A stretch of 64,000 bases of DNA from Flavobacterium shii. Its GTDB lineage: Bacteria; Bacteroidota; Bacteroidia; Flavobacteriales; Flavobacteriaceae. The notes beneath the pieces were generated by a model that had not been told where the DNA came from, ran no database searches, and worked only from the letters and a program-made list of their open reading frames with translations. Where the stretch lies: contig NZ_JAOZEW010000007.1 in the NCBI RefSeq assembly GCF_025847235.1, positions 1 through 64,000 on the forward strand, in the 5' to 3' direction. This document shows positions 16,337 through 25,298 of the stretch, in pieces. The translations under genes and the position numbers were made by a program. Positions within the stretch are counted from its first letter, which is position 1. Each line of letters starts with the position of its first letter.

Positions 16337-17278
16337 ATGATTAAAAAAGCTTCAATCGGATTATTGATACTTGCGCTTACAACATCGTGTGTATCCAAAA
16401 AAATATACAACGATCTGGAAACGAAATTTGCCGATTTAAAAAAAGAAAATCGTTCAATCTCCGATGAAAATGCCGAATTGCTAAAAGCAAAAAATCAATT
16501 AGAGTTAGACCGAGACGGATTAAATAAAAGTCTTAGTGCTACCAAAGCCGAATTAGAAAAACAAAAAGCCGATTATGCAGCTGCACAAAACAAATTCAAA
16601 GTTTTGCAAGACTCCTATAATGCGCTAGAAAAAAATAGTGACGAGGCTTTAAAAAGCAACATGAATAAAAATCGTGAGTTACTAGAACAACTAGAAGCCA
16701 AAGGAAAAGCATTAGCTGCAGAACAAGCACGTTTAGATAAAACATCAAAAAGATTAGACGAACTAGAATCGATGATAGCTGCTAAAGAAGCTGCTATGAA
16801 AAAGCTAAAAGAAACCTTATCAAAAGCCCTAAACGGATTTGAAGGAAAAGGATTGACAGTAGAACAAAAGAACGGAAAAGTATATGTTTCTATGGAAAAC
16901 AAATTGCTTTTTAATTCAGGAAGTTGGACAGTAGGAACCGAAGGTAAAAAAGCTGTTGTAGAACTAGGGAAAGTATTAGGAGATAATCCAGATCTTTCGG
17001 TACTAATCGAAGGACATACAGATGATGATCCATATGTAGGTTCAGGAGTAATTACAAACAACTGGGATTTATCGACCAAAAGAGCAACGGCAATTGTAGC
17101 AATCTTGAGCGAAAACAGTAAGATCAATAAACAAAAATTAACCGCTGCGGGACGTGGAGAATTCTCACCATTGGCAAGCAACGCAACTCCTGAAGGAAAA
17201 GCTAAAAACCGTAGAATCGAAATCATCCTAACACCAAGATTAGATGAAATCGCCGAAATGCTAAATAGTATTAACTAG
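16337..17278 (+). CDS. OmpA family peptidoglycan-binding lipoprotein, 313 aa
   Basis: The start at 16337 is chosen because it gives a lipoprotein signal (KKASIGLLILALTTSC, lipobox LTTSC with Cys18). An upstream in-frame ATG at 16277 would bury it behind 20 polar residues and lies next to the repeat at 16191-16270. Residues about 25-165 form a long charged coiled coil of Lys/Glu/Ala/Leu heptads. The C-terminal OmpA domain has SVLIEGHTDDDPY and the peptidoglycan-binding block LSTKRATAIVAIL, then GRGEFSPLASNATPEGKAKN and RRIEIIL. The protein would be anchored by lipid in the outer membrane and hold peptidoglycan non-covalently. It stands alone. The target of the coiled coil is unknown. Confidence 0.92.
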   Translation: MIKKASIGLLILALTTSCVSKKIYNDLETKFADLKKENRSISDENAELLKAKNQLELDRDGLNKSLSATKAELEKQKADYAAAQNKFKVLQDSYNALEKNSDEALKSNMNKNRELLEQLEAKGKALAAEQARLDKTSKRLDELESMIAAKEAAMKKLKETLSKALNGFEGKGLTVEQKNGKVYVSMENKLLFNSGSWTVGTEGKKAVVELGKVLGDNPDLSVLIEGHTDDDPYVGSGVITNNWDLSTKRATAIVAILSENSKINKQKLTAAGRGEFSPLASNATPEGKAKNRRIEIILTPRLDEIAEMLNSIN

Positions 17279-17408
17279 GTGAGGTGCTAAGGTTCTAAGA
17301 AACAAAGGTTCAAAGGTTACACTTTGGGCCTTTTTTCTTTTCTGGTTATCCTGTAAGGTCTTTTTTTACCTTTTATAGCGTATTTACTCAATTTTATTTT
17401 CAATCAGT

Positions 17409-17467
17409 GGCGAGAAAATTAACCGCAAAGAGAGCGCAAAGAGTTACGCAAGGTTCGCAAAGTTTTT
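17409..17467. repeat. 'Cgcaaag' short-period repeat
   Basis: The sequence repeats variants of CGCAAAG four times (CCGCAAAGAGAGCGCAAAG, then TTACGCAAGGTTCGCAAAG). Similar 'ttaaccgcaaagagcgcaaag' tracts are familiar between flavobacterial genes. No function is known to me. Confidence 0.55.
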
Positions 17468-17525
17468 GAATCTATTTAATCATTTAAATTCTATCTAACT
17501 ATTTTTAAGTTACTGATAAACAAGT

Positions 17526-17645
17526 CCCAGAGGGACGTTATGTTTATAGAAATTTTGAATATTCACATTTCAATAAACCCCATTGGGGTGACATCTTTAG
17601 CAATCAGATAATAAACATAGATACCGCTCCGCTGGAGCTTTAACT
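17526..17645. repeat. Palindromic repeat block with 'gctccgctggagc' ends
   Basis: Contains TCCCAGAGGGA, CCCCATTGGGG and CCGCTCCGCTGGAGC, three short GC-rich palindromes spaced by AT-rich DNA. A related piece, GCTCCTCTGGAGC, follows at about 17680. The pattern resembles dispersed repeats in other flavobacterial intergenic regions. Confidence 0.55.
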
Positions 17646-17852
17646 CAATCAACGTATATAATGGCTATAAATATTACGCTCCTCTGGAGCTTTTAAAAAC
17701 AAAAACAAGGATTTTCCTTTCCTATTTAAGTTAGCAACTCTTTGTCAAAGTCCCAAAACCACTTTCTTGAAATCTGTGGCAAGAAATAAAACGAACACTT
17801 TTATATTTTATCAAATAGATTAGAGCTTAGTCAATGACTTTTAGTTTTTTTG

Positions 17853-17860
17853 TAACTTTG
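17853..17860 (+). promoter_or_regulatory. Putative -7 box for toxin-antitoxin pair (TAACTTTG)
   Basis: TAACTTTG matches TAnnTTTG, 20 bases before the antitoxin ATG. No -33 TTG at the correct spacing. Confidence 0.5.
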
Positions 17861-17880
17861 TCATTATAAATACAATAATT

Positions 17881-18132
17881 ATGGGACTTCCAGAATTAAA
17901 AGATAAAATAAGACTTCAATTAGATTTAGCCGATGAGCGAGTACTTCGTATTGTCTCTTCTGTCTTTGACAATTACTTAAATGAAATTGTTTCGTATGAT
18001 TCAAAAGGAAACCCATTAGAGTTATCCGAATATCATAATAAAGTTGAAGAAGGATTGGACGATGTAAAATATGGTCGAATAATTTCACAAGAAAACTTGA
18101 ATAAAGAAATGAAAAATTGGGATAATGAGTAA
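17881..18132 (+). CDS. Putative type II antitoxin, 83 aa
   Basis: A short acidic protein encoded directly before, and overlapping by 8 bases, a RelE/ParE-type toxin. This is the standard antitoxin-first order. It shows no recognised DNA-binding domain by eye. The N-terminal part (LPELKDKIRLQLDLADERVL) looks helical. The C-terminal half (EEGLDDVKYGRIISQENLNK) includes a GRxIS-type segment seen in antitoxins of the 'addiction module' type, which wraps the toxin. It would neutralise the toxin in the cytosol and probably repress its own promoter at 17853. The pair sits at the end of a repeat-rich gap, which suggests a mobile or recently arrived locus. Confidence 0.75.
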   Translation: MGLPELKDKIRLQLDLADERVLRIVSSVFDNYLNEIVSYDSKGNPLELSEYHNKVEEGLDDVKYGRIISQENLNKEMKNWDNE

Positions 18133-18424
18133 TCCTAGTTTTGATGTTTTTTGGACTAATAAAGCAAAAGAAGACTTAAAGGATATTTATTATTCCTTAA
18201 AAGGAAAGATTTCTTTAGAATCAGCTCAAAAAATAAGAGATGAGTTGTTTGATAGTCCAAATAAAATTGTTTTTTCAGAGCAATTTCAATTAGATGAGTA
18301 CAGATTAGACTGTAGAAGAATCATTGTAAGAAACTATAAATTATTATATCAGATTAAAGATAATTCTGTTTTTATAATTAGAGTTTTTAATACATTTCAA
18401 AATCCATTAAAAAGTTTGAAATAG
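18125..18424 (+). CDS. RelE/ParE family toxin, 99 aa
   Basis: A basic 99-residue protein with the RelE/ParE layout. It has a leading strand and helix (FDVFWTNKAKEDLKDIYYSL), a second helix with ESAQKIRDELFDS, and the C-terminal strands CRRIIVRNYKLLYQIKDNSV and FIIRVFNTFQNP. The motif R-x-x-x-x-x-x-Y-x-x-x-Y-x-I near the end is typical of ParE-type folds. Members either cleave mRNA on the ribosome (RelE) or poison gyrase (ParE). The sequence does not say which, but the end 'RVFNTFQNP' is more like ParE-type 'I-x-x-V-x-x-x-R-x-x-P'. Translation is coupled to the antitoxin, and a terminator follows. Confidence 0.85.
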   Translation: MSNPSFDVFWTNKAKEDLKDIYYSLKGKISLESAQKIRDELFDSPNKIVFSEQFQLDEYRLDCRRIIVRNYKLLYQIKDNSVFIIRVFNTFQNPLKSLK

Positions 18425-18451
18425 ATAAATCCGATAAAATAAGATTAACAT

Positions 18452-18488
18452 AAAAAGGTTTAGAGTTTTTTAACTTTGAACCTTTTTC
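18452..18488 (+). terminator. Terminator after toxin-antitoxin pair
   Basis: AAAAAGGTT is complementary to AACCTTTTT across an AT-rich loop and is followed by pyrimidines. Confidence 0.6.
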
Positions 18489-18506
18489 TTTTGAAATATT
18501 GCTTTG

Positions 18507-18514
18507 TACCTTTG
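18507..18514 (+). promoter_or_regulatory. Putative -7 box for aldo/keto reductase (TACCTTTG)
   Basis: TACCTTTG matches TAnnTTTG and lies 72 bases before the ATG. No -33 TTG at the right spacing. Confidence 0.4.
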
Positions 18515-18585
18515 AAGCTTATTCGTGAAAAGCTATTAAAAGCTTAGAATCTTAGTAACTCAGCACCTTAGAACCTTAAAGAAAA

Positions 18586-19623
18586 ATGAAATACACTACA
18601 ATTCCCAATACCGATATTAAAGTAAGTAAAATAAATCTTGGTACGATGACTTTTGGTCAACAAAACACCGAAGCCGAAGGACATGCTCAAATGGATTATG
18701 CACTGGAACGAGGCGTTAATTTTTTTGATACTGCCGAGATGTATTCTATTCCTGCAAGTAAAGAAACTTACGGAAGCACAGAAAAAATTATAGGAACATG
18801 GTTTAAAAAATCAGGAAAAAGAGAAGATGTGGTTTTGGCAACCAAAATTGCTGGGCCAAATGATAACTTTGGTTATATGCGTGAGAAAATTGATTTCTCG
18901 CCAGCAAGTTTAAAATATGCATTAGACCATAGTTTACAAAGATTACAAACCGATTACGTAGATATATACCAATTGCATTGGCCAGAACGAAAAACAAATT
19001 GTTTTGGACAACGTGGTCTTAAACTTCAGGATGACGCTTGGGAAGATAATATCCACGAAGTTCTACAAACTCTGGATGGTTTTATAAAAGAAGGTAAGAT
19101 TAAACATGTAGGACTTTCTAATGAAAATCCTTGGGGTATTATGCGTTTTCTAGAAGAGAACAAATACAATAATTTACCAAGAGTTAAAACAATCCAAAAT
19201 CCATATTCATTATTAAACCGCCTTTTCGAGAATGCTTCTGTTGAGGTTTGTATGCGAGAAAATGTTGGATTATTAGCGTATTCGCCAATGGCATTTGGGG
19301 TATTATCTGGTAAATTCTTATCAGGAGAAAAACATCCAAACTCAAGACTTAATTTGTTCCCACAATATACAAGATATAGTAGTGAGCAAAGTACTAAAGC
19401 AGCGCGTATGTATCAGGAAATTGCTAATAAACATGGTTTAAATTTTGCACAAATGTCGTTGGCTTTTGTTAATCAGCAACCATTTGTAACAAGTACTATT
19501 ATAGGAGCCACTACAATGGAACAATTAAAAGAAAATATAGATTCTATTAATATCACATTATCAGACGAAGTTATTGCCGATATCAATGCAGTTCATGCTA
19601 TAATCCCGGATCCGGCACCTTAG
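18586..19623 (+). CDS. NADP(H)-dependent aldo/keto reductase (Tas-like)
   Basis: A 345-aa cytosolic TIM-barrel oxidoreductase that should reduce aldehydes or ketones with NADPH. The active-site tetrad residues are in NFFDTAEMYSIP (Asp and Tyr), VVLATKIAG (Lys) and VDIYQLHWPER (His). The sequence KVSKINLGTMTFGQQNTEAE at the start and the inserted cysteine segment ERKTNCFGQRG resemble the Tas subgroup. The C-terminal FVTSTIIGATTMEQLKENID is the NADP phosphate-binding loop. The family is broad and the physiological substrate cannot be assigned. The gene is alone, preceded by a -7 box and followed by a bidirectional terminator. Confidence 0.9.
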   Translation: MKYTTIPNTDIKVSKINLGTMTFGQQNTEAEGHAQMDYALERGVNFFDTAEMYSIPASKETYGSTEKIIGTWFKKSGKREDVVLATKIAGPNDNFGYMREKIDFSPASLKYALDHSLQRLQTDYVDIYQLHWPERKTNCFGQRGLKLQDDAWEDNIHEVLQTLDGFIKEGKIKHVGLSNENPWGIMRFLEENKYNNLPRVKTIQNPYSLLNRLFENASVEVCMRENVGLLAYSPMAFGVLSGKFLSGEKHPNSRLNLFPQYTRYSSEQSTKAARMYQEIANKHGLNFAQMSLAFVNQQPFVTSTIIGATTMEQLKENIDSINITLSDEVIADINAVHAIIPDPAP

Positions 19624-19711
19624 TTAGGCTCAGTTTACAGTTTCAGTTTACAGTTTCAATAGCTGTAAACATTGCGAACTTTGCAGTTAATTTTCTACCA
19701 CAGACAATAAA

Positions 19712-19757
19712 AACAAAAATCCCGATACATTTAAACACGTATCGGGATTTGTTTTTT
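19712..19757. terminator. Bidirectional terminator between aldo/keto reductase and DUF4139 genes
   Basis: Stem AATCCCGATAC/GTATCGGGATT, with A and T runs on either side, between convergent genes. Confidence 0.87.
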
Positions 19758-19766
19758 AGAAGGTTT

Positions 19767-21401
19767 TTATAAATTTAATACCTGATCTTTAGGATATCTT
19801 ACTTTATAACTAATTCTGAATTTCTTCACTTCATTAGGCTTCATTTGTAATTGCCAAGTCAGGATTCCAGTTTCGGCGTTTACTTTGGCGCCATCACTTT
19901 GTAACAATTCCACTTCGATTTCTTTATTGGTAGTCAAAGGATATTGGTCTTTTAACAGAAGTTCAACAGCTTCTTTTTTGTTGTTTCTTACTGTGATATC
20001 ATAAGTAAAAGTTTGTTCTTTTTTTGAAGATAAAAACTTAGTTCCCGATTTGTCGGCTACTTTTTCACGTTTTATAGATACTTTCTTATCACGACCCATA
20101 CTTAAGTTTAGTGTATCACTAGTTTGGTTTGGCTCAATAAAAGTTTTCCCTACGTACATGCCTTCAAAAATAATATTGGCCTCACCTCTCAATAAATTGT
20201 ATTTGCTATAATCTGCAATTTCAGCAAGAAGGAAAGCTTCGTTTTCTACTCTTGGCGCAGCATAATATTTATATGATGACGGTAATTTTATTTCTTTTAG
20301 AGAAACACTATGTACTTTTCCGTTAGATAAAATATCATAAGGAATATCAATATCAAAAGAAACATTAAGTTGGTTTTCTGCCACAGTAGTATAGTCAGAA
20401 ATGGATGATTTTTTCATTGCTCTTGGGGCTTGAACTACAACTTCTTGTAATGTATTATCCTCAGCAACTCTTCCTTGCAGCTGATTCATTACACTTTTTT
20501 GTTGGTAGCCATATACCGTTTGAACAATATTATTGTTTCTCAAAAACCAAGAACTTAGTATCGGCGCTTGATTATTCTGGTTAGGATAACCACTAGATAA
20601 AGTAAGTTTTACTTTTTTCCAATCAATGCCCGTATTCTGGATTACTTGAGCTTTGTACATCATGTTAATAGGCGAGGTAACACTTTCGGCACGTAGGTCA
20701 TAGAACGGAGTCCAGGTAGCATTATTTGTTAAGTACGAAATATCCAATGGCACAGCTCCAGCAACTTCATTCATAACCTGAACAATTAATTTTCCTGATG
20801 AGGTTTTCTCTTCTTTGCTAGTATCAACTTCGAGTTTGTTATTTAGTTTTTGAAGCGTTTCATTAAGCTTTTGTTGTTTCTCAGAAAGAGCATTAATGGT
20901 ATTGGCAATTTCTAGTTGTTTGTTCTTATAGTAATCGACCATTTTCATTAATTCAGTTACATTCAAACCTGAATTCACACCAGAAATTTGTTGATTTTTA
21001 TCTAAAAGCTGAATCGTTTTTGTTTCAGAATTTATCGTGTTATTTACTTTTTGGAGTTCTTTCTGAACTAAAACAATACTATCTCTTACTCTTTTTAGCG
21101 CAGGAGATTTAGTGTCTATTTCATATTCTGAAATATAATTATTGGTAAACTGAACCGAAAGCACCGTTACTGTCGATGGAGTTCCTATTTGTATAGAATT
21201 CTCGTTTAAGTCTACGGCAACATTTTTTATTACAATTTCGCTTGTTCCTAACGGAAGAGTAGCGCTTGCAGTTTGCGAAATTTCGGCAGCATTAAAGTAT
21301 ACCGTTGCAGCTTTTACTTTTGCGGTTGTAAAGATTGGCTTTTGCGCAAATGCAATTGTACCAATCAATAATAAAGCGGATGTTACTATTTTTTTTATCA
21401 T
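19767..21401 (-). CDS. DUF4139 (mucoidy inhibitor MuiA-like) exported protein, 544 aa
   Basis: A signal peptide (MIKKIVTSALLLIGTIAFAQ) is followed by an N-terminal beta domain of the DUF4140 type (VKAATVYFNAAEISQTASAT). Next come a coiled coil at about residues 105-195 and the DUF4139 domain with SYLTNNATWTPFYDLRAES, the hallmark W-x-P-x-Y-D-L-R segment. The end, ELLLKDQYPLTTNKEIEVEL and RISYKVRYPKDQVLNL, matches the family C-terminus. Near residue 320 a short insert (GRVAEDNTLQEVVVQAPRAM) resembles the link between a carboxypeptidase-like domain and a TonB plug. Proteins of this family are tied to envelope or capsule phenotypes but lack a known biochemical role. It lies 70 bases after the L,D-transpeptidase gene on the same strand. 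Confidence 0.85.
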   Translation of the reverse strand: MIKKIVTSALLLIGTIAFAQKPIFTTAKVKAATVYFNAAEISQTASATLPLGTSEIVIKNVAVDLNENSIQIGTPSTVTVLSVQFTNNYISEYEIDTKSPALKRVRDSIVLVQKELQKVNNTINSETKTIQLLDKNQQISGVNSGLNVTELMKMVDYYKNKQLEIANTINALSEKQQKLNETLQKLNNKLEVDTSKEEKTSSGKLIVQVMNEVAGAVPLDISYLTNNATWTPFYDLRAESVTSPINMMYKAQVIQNTGIDWKKVKLTLSSGYPNQNNQAPILSSWFLRNNNIVQTVYGYQQKSVMNQLQGRVAEDNTLQEVVVQAPRAMKKSSISDYTTVAENQLNVSFDIDIPYDILSNGKVHSVSLKEIKLPSSYKYYAAPRVENEAFLLAEIADYSKYNLLRGEANIIFEGMYVGKTFIEPNQTSDTLNLSMGRDKKVSIKREKVADKSGTKFLSSKKEQTFTYDITVRNNKKEAVELLLKDQYPLTTNKEIEVELLQSDGAKVNAETGILTWQLQMKPNEVKKFRISYKVRYPKDQVLNL

Positions 21402-21471
21402 GAGTTTAATATTTTAAATTGTTTGTTTAGGGGGAATAGGGATTACAAATAACGAAAATTTGAATGGGTTT

Positions 21472-22086
21472 TTAATAGTAGATAACGAGAATGATTTTCT
21501 TTTTAGAGTTATCAATTATGTCTTCAACTACACCAAAAAACTTTTCATTTACCATCGGACATCCATAACTGTTGCAAATAGGATTTATTTGTTCTTCAAA
21601 AGGGACATCTTTATATTTATGCAAAACCACATTTCTATCAAAAGCATTATCGTTGGTCTTGTCCAACCCGTATAACTTGTATGCTTTCCCAAAAGTGCCA
21701 TTATACGAATACCCAATCGAGTATTTTCCTAACGAGGTAGAAAGTGAATTTTTTACGTTGCTAAATTTTAGCTTTCCAGGTATTCCAGTTTCTGAGCCAG
21801 AACCATGACCAACCAATCCTTTGTTAATTAGTTTATCGTTTTTTAAATCATATATAAAAAAGCGTTTCTTACCAGATGCAATTCCCATATCGATAAAAAA
21901 GCCAACTTCGGTATTGTATTTTGAAGATGCATTTACAAACTTTTTAACCTCGTTTATCTGGTTTGTCAGTTTTTCTTTCGATGAAGATTTAGAACTAGGT
22001 AATTTGATGTTTTCTTCTTTATGTATGCATTTAAAACTAACACAAAAAACTCCTATAAAAATCAAAAAGAAGATACTCTTTTTCAT
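21472..22086 (-). CDS. Murein L,D-transpeptidase catalytic domain protein, 204 aa
   Basis: The start at 22086 gives a hydrophobic export signal (MKKSIFFLIFIGVFCVSFKC). The reading that begins nine residues earlier adds a polar extension and is less likely. The Cys at the end of the hydrophobic stretch is not in a good lipobox. The catalytic region belongs to the YkuD-like family found in Bacteroidota: VGHGSGSETGIPGKLKFSNV, then VVLHKYKDVP, and the active-site block CNSYGCPMVN with the nucleophile Cys. The enzyme would form or exchange 3-3 crosslinks, or attach proteins to peptidoglycan, in the periplasm. It follows the VWA gene by 32 bases, so the two are probably co-transcribed. Confidence 0.88.
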   Translation of the reverse strand: MKKSIFFLIFIGVFCVSFKCIHKEENIKLPSSKSSSKEKLTNQINEVKKFVNASSKYNTEVGFFIDMGIASGKKRFFIYDLKNDKLINKGLVGHGSGSETGIPGKLKFSNVKNSLSTSLGKYSIGYSYNGTFGKAYKLYGLDKTNDNAFDRNVVLHKYKDVPFEEQINPICNSYGCPMVNEKFFGVVEDIIDNSKKKIILVIYY

Positions 22087-22118
22087 GTTTTTAAATAATT
22101 GATTCTTTATCACTGTAT

Positions 22119-23279
22119 TTATTTTTCAACAGTATATCCTTTAACTTTTGCAAAAGCAACAATCGATGTGTTTATGGCATTACCCAAATCATCTTGTTTC
22201 TTTGTTTTTTTTGCTTCAGTATCTATATATTCTTGACGTTTTTTGGCAAGTTCGCCAATTTCCTTTTGAATATTTTCTCTTTCTTTGGTTTTTTGTGCAA
22301 CAATTACGTTTAATTCGGCAGTAGATTTATTCTGAAGTTCAGCAGGTAATTCTTCCTTTTTTATTTTCGAAATAGCCGTAGCATCATCTTTTACTTTATC
22401 GACCAAATCCCAACTATCGTTTTTATAAACCGCTTTGGATTTACTCACAGCGCGTTCGGCATAATTTGATGCAGAAACTTTTTGAGCATTTTTATCCTGC
22501 ATTTCCTGATTCATTTTTTTCTCAGAACCTTTTGAGCCATAACCAATGTAGGTTTTGTTGATTTTTTCGTTGCATTTTGTAATTTCAACATCATACGGAG
22601 TTACGATATAACGTACCGATTGGTTAGAATCGATATTAAAATATTTCCCTTTTCCATAATCAGCACCATCTTTCCATAATTCATTTATGCCTTGAGTTTT
22701 ATCGCCACAATAAATAGTATTTACATAAATGTCATTTTTTAAGGCATTACTAATAGCTTCCTTATAATTAATTCCGCCTTGATTAAATTCTTCGTTTCCT
22801 GCAATATAAATTAGTTTCATATTGTTGTTGTCCTTTGCCCATTTTAATTGTTTGGTTGCATCCTGAATCACCGCACCGCAGTATTCATTACCGCCATTGG
22901 TGCTTAGAGAAAACAGTTTTTCAGAAATCAAATCTAAATCTGTCGAAAGTGGCGCTATTTGTCGGATATAATTAGATTGTTTAGACAAACCATCATTACC
23001 ATATTCATACAAAGCAATCTCGATATCGGGATTCTGCCCTTTGTATTTTAAAGTTGTTAAAGTGTTTACAATATTCCAAAGCCTAGATTTTGCCTGATCA
23101 ATTAAACCATCCATACTACTAGAAGTATCTAATAATAATGCAACTTGTATTTTGGTCTTTTCCGCTGTTATCGGTTTTTCAATTTCAGTATTCTTTTTAA
23201 TATTTACATTAGTATGATTGCTATTTGCAAAAGTGAATGTAGTTGCTAAAAGCGCTGAGATAAGCATTGATGTTTTCAT
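22119..23279 (-). CDS. Exported von Willebrand factor A domain protein, 386 aa
   Basis: A signal peptide (MKTSMLISALLATTFTFA) precedes a VWA domain at about residues 45-230. The metal-ion-dependent adhesion site is VALLLDTSSSMDGLIDQAKS (DxSxS). Later conserved points are the Thr-like TNGGNEYCGAVIQDA segment and YIAGNEEFNQGG. The C-terminal third is a Lys/Glu-rich coiled coil (KTKERENIQKEIGELAKKRQ). VWA proteins bind protein partners through a metal. Here the partner is likely in the periplasm or at the surface. As first gene of a minus-strand cluster with an L,D-transpeptidase and a DUF4139 protein, it probably serves cell-envelope upkeep (inference). Divergent from the histidine kinase operon. 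Confidence 0.87.
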   Translation of the reverse strand: MKTSMLISALLATTFTFANSNHTNVNIKKNTEIEKPITAEKTKIQVALLLDTSSSMDGLIDQAKSRLWNIVNTLTTLKYKGQNPDIEIALYEYGNDGLSKQSNYIRQIAPLSTDLDLISEKLFSLSTNGGNEYCGAVIQDATKQLKWAKDNNNMKLIYIAGNEEFNQGGINYKEAISNALKNDIYVNTIYCGDKTQGINELWKDGADYGKGKYFNIDSNQSVRYIVTPYDVEITKCNEKINKTYIGYGSKGSEKKMNQEMQDKNAQKVSASNYAERAVSKSKAVYKNDSWDLVDKVKDDATAISKIKKEELPAELQNKSTAELNVIVAQKTKERENIQKEIGELAKKRQEYIDTEAKKTKKQDDLGNAINTSIVAFAKVKGYTVEK

Positions 23280-23311
23280 GATTTCCTATGTTTTAGATTG
23301 TGATTATAGAC

Positions 23312-23319
23312 CAAACTTA
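23312..23319 (-). promoter_or_regulatory. Putative -7 box for the VWA operon
   Basis: The minus strand reads TAAGTTTG, matching TAnnTTTG, 32 bases before the start codon. The -33 element is unclear. Confidence 0.45.
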
Positions 23320-23483
23320 TAAACTTTAAGAATTCGTTTTTTGGACAAATGGTGAAACGGTATTTTCACTTGGTGAAACGAGTTGTAAACGGAATATAAA
23401 ATACTTTACTTTACAGTATTGTTTTTAAAGGTTCTGAGTTGCCTATAAATTAAGGTGCTAAGATTTAAAAAAGGATATAATAT

Positions 23484-25298
23484 ATGAGACGTTTATTAGC
23501 TGTTTTTTCTTTATTTCTAATGTTGTTACTTCCTTTTGGAGTAATGGCACAGGATTCTCTTGCTAAGAAAAAAGCAGTCCCAATTTCTAAAATGAGCAAA
23601 GTATCTAAAGAGTTACAAAAATCATTGGATATAAATGACGAGACACAAATAGGTCAGAATTATGAACGCCTTGCCAACGAATTCCTTAATAAAGGAGATA
23701 ATGCAAAAGCCGAAGAATATTATAAAAGAGCATTAGCAAGTTATACCAAACAAAATCTTGCCGAAGATAAAATACGGGTGACAAGAAGTATTGCTAAAGT
23801 ACAAGAGAATCAAAAAAAGTTTGACTCAGCAATAAAGAACTATGAGATTGCTGGTGCTATTGCAGAAGATAAAAATGAAGAAAAAATAAACCAAAATGAT
23901 GCTAACCGATTGCGTACGCAGGCAAGTCCGGTTACACAAGCAGGATATGTAAATTCGAATATAGAGTTACTTAAAAGAGATAATAAAATTGATGAGGTTG
24001 CAGCAGCTTACGTTCAAAAAGCAGAAAACTCTTTACAGCAAAAAAACAAAATAGTTGCAATCGAGAGTTACAATAATGCGCTCGCTTACGCAAAAGATAA
24101 ACCAGAAGAGGTTATTAAAATTAAAAATGAAATTGCCAAAGTATATGCTTCAGATAGTCAGTTTGAGAAAGCAATTGGTATAAACGAAAGACTTTTGGCG
24201 GAAGCCAAAACCAAACAAGACTTTACTACCCAAATAAAGCAATTACAATCTTTGGCAAAGCTTTATTTTAAAAAAGAAGAACCCAAAAAAGCAGTTGTGT
24301 CGCTTAAAGAAGCGTATGATCTAGCATCTAAAAATGGAAATTCTACCGAAGCCAAAAAAAGTTTATCAGCTTTAATTGAGTATTATAAAACAAAAGGAGA
24401 CGATAAAGAAAGTATCGCATTGTACGAACAATTTTTTAAGAACTTTGATGAATTGATTCAATCAGATACTACGCTTATTGATGCTAAAACATTTCAGGTA
24501 ACTGAAGATAAAATCCGTCAGTTAGAAAAAGAAAAAACATTGAAAGACGAATTGATTACAAAGAAAAACACCTTTAATTATTTTCTTTTAGGTTCAATTT
24601 TATTGCTCTTGCTTTTATTTCTATTTATTGTAAAAGCCTTGTATTCGATAAAAACTAAAAATAAAGAGATTGCATTACAATCGTTGAGACGAGAAATGAA
24701 TCCGCATTTTATCTTTAATAGCTTAAATAGCGTGAATCAGTTTATTTCGGAAAATAAAGAATTAGAAGCCAATAAATATCTGACCTCTTATTCTAACCTG
24801 ATGCGAAATATGATGGAAAATTCAAATAAAGATTTCATCACATTAGATAAAGAAATTGAACAATTAAAAAAATACCTGGACTTAGAACATTTGCGTTTTC
24901 AGGATAAATTTGATTTTAAGATTAATGTCGATGAAGCTTTGGATGCCGAAACGATTTTGGTTCCTAATATGATTATTCAGCCACATCTAGAAAATGCAAT
25001 TTGGCACGGATTACGCTACCTTGATAAAAAGGGATTTCTTAATCTTAATTTTGAGTTTGTAGATGGAAAAGTGATGGTGGTTATAGAAGATAATGGTATT
25101 GGTTTAACCAAAAGTCGCGAACTAAAAACAAGCAATCAAAAAGCACATGAATCCCGTGGATTAAGTAATACTAAGGAACGTATTGGTTTGCTGAACGAAT
25201 TGTATAAAAAGAATATTTCTTTTGAAATTACCGAAAAAGAAATGCCAGAAACAGGAACGATTGTCCGAATTGTTTTTCCGTTAATAGATAAGATATGA
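23484..25298 (+). CDS. TPR-containing sensor histidine kinase (LytS/His_kinase type)
   Basis: A 604-aa membrane kinase. The signal or first membrane segment is RLLAVFSLFLMLLLPFGVMA. Residues about 35-320 are TPRs facing the periplasm (NAKAEEYYKRALASYTKQNL and ENSLQQKNKIVAIESYNNAL). One membrane helix follows (YFLLGSILLLLLLFLFIVKA). The cytosolic kinase belongs to the His_kinase family of LytS/YehU: REMNPHFIFNSLNSVNQFI carries the phosphorylated His408. The ATPase part has PHLENAIWHGLRY and VVIEDNGIGL, then RGLSNTKERI. The stop overlaps the LytTR regulator start (ATGA), so the two are a coupled two-component system. The TPR sensor probably reads a protein or peptide signal in the envelope (inference). 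Confidence 0.93.
   Translation: MRRLLAVFSLFLMLLLPFGVMAQDSLAKKKAVPISKMSKVSKELQKSLDINDETQIGQNYERLANEFLNKGDNAKAEEYYKRALASYTKQNLAEDKIRVTRSIAKVQENQKKFDSAIKNYEIAGAIAEDKNEEKINQNDANRLRTQASPVTQAGYVNSNIELLKRDNKIDEVAAAYVQKAENSLQQKNKIVAIESYNNALAYAKDKPEEVIKIKNEIAKVYASDSQFEKAIGINERLLAEAKTKQDFTTQIKQLQSLAKLYFKKEEPKKAVVSLKEAYDLASKNGNSTEAKKSLSALIEYYKTKGDDKESIALYEQFFKNFDELIQSDTTLIDAKTFQVTEDKIRQLEKEKTLKDELITKKNTFNYFLLGSILLLLLLFLFIVKALYSIKTKNKEIALQSLRREMNPHFIFNSLNSVNQFISENKELEANKYLTSYSNLMRNMMENSNKDFITLDKEIEQLKKYLDLEHLRFQDKFDFKINVDEALDAETILVPNMIIQPHLENAIWHGLRYLDKKGFLNLNFEFVDGKVMVVIEDNGIGLTKSRELKTSNQKAHESRGLSNTKERIGLLNELYKKNISFEITEKEMPETGTIVRIVFPLIDKI

Larger units (their letters stand above)
17279..17880. other. 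602-bp gene-free gap rich in interspersed repeats
   Basis: No credible coding frame. The gap holds at least two repeat types (17409-17467 and 17526-17645) and a promoter box for the toxin-antitoxin pair at its right end. The base composition is patchy, with short GC-rich palindromic pieces such as CCGCTCCGCTGGAGC. Confidence 0.7.

Noticed and set aside
16615..17226. 203-aa open frame on the minus strand
   Set aside because: It lies wholly inside the OmpA-like gene on the other strand, is rich in Ser/Phe/Leu as expected from antisense of Lys/Glu codons, and has no motif.
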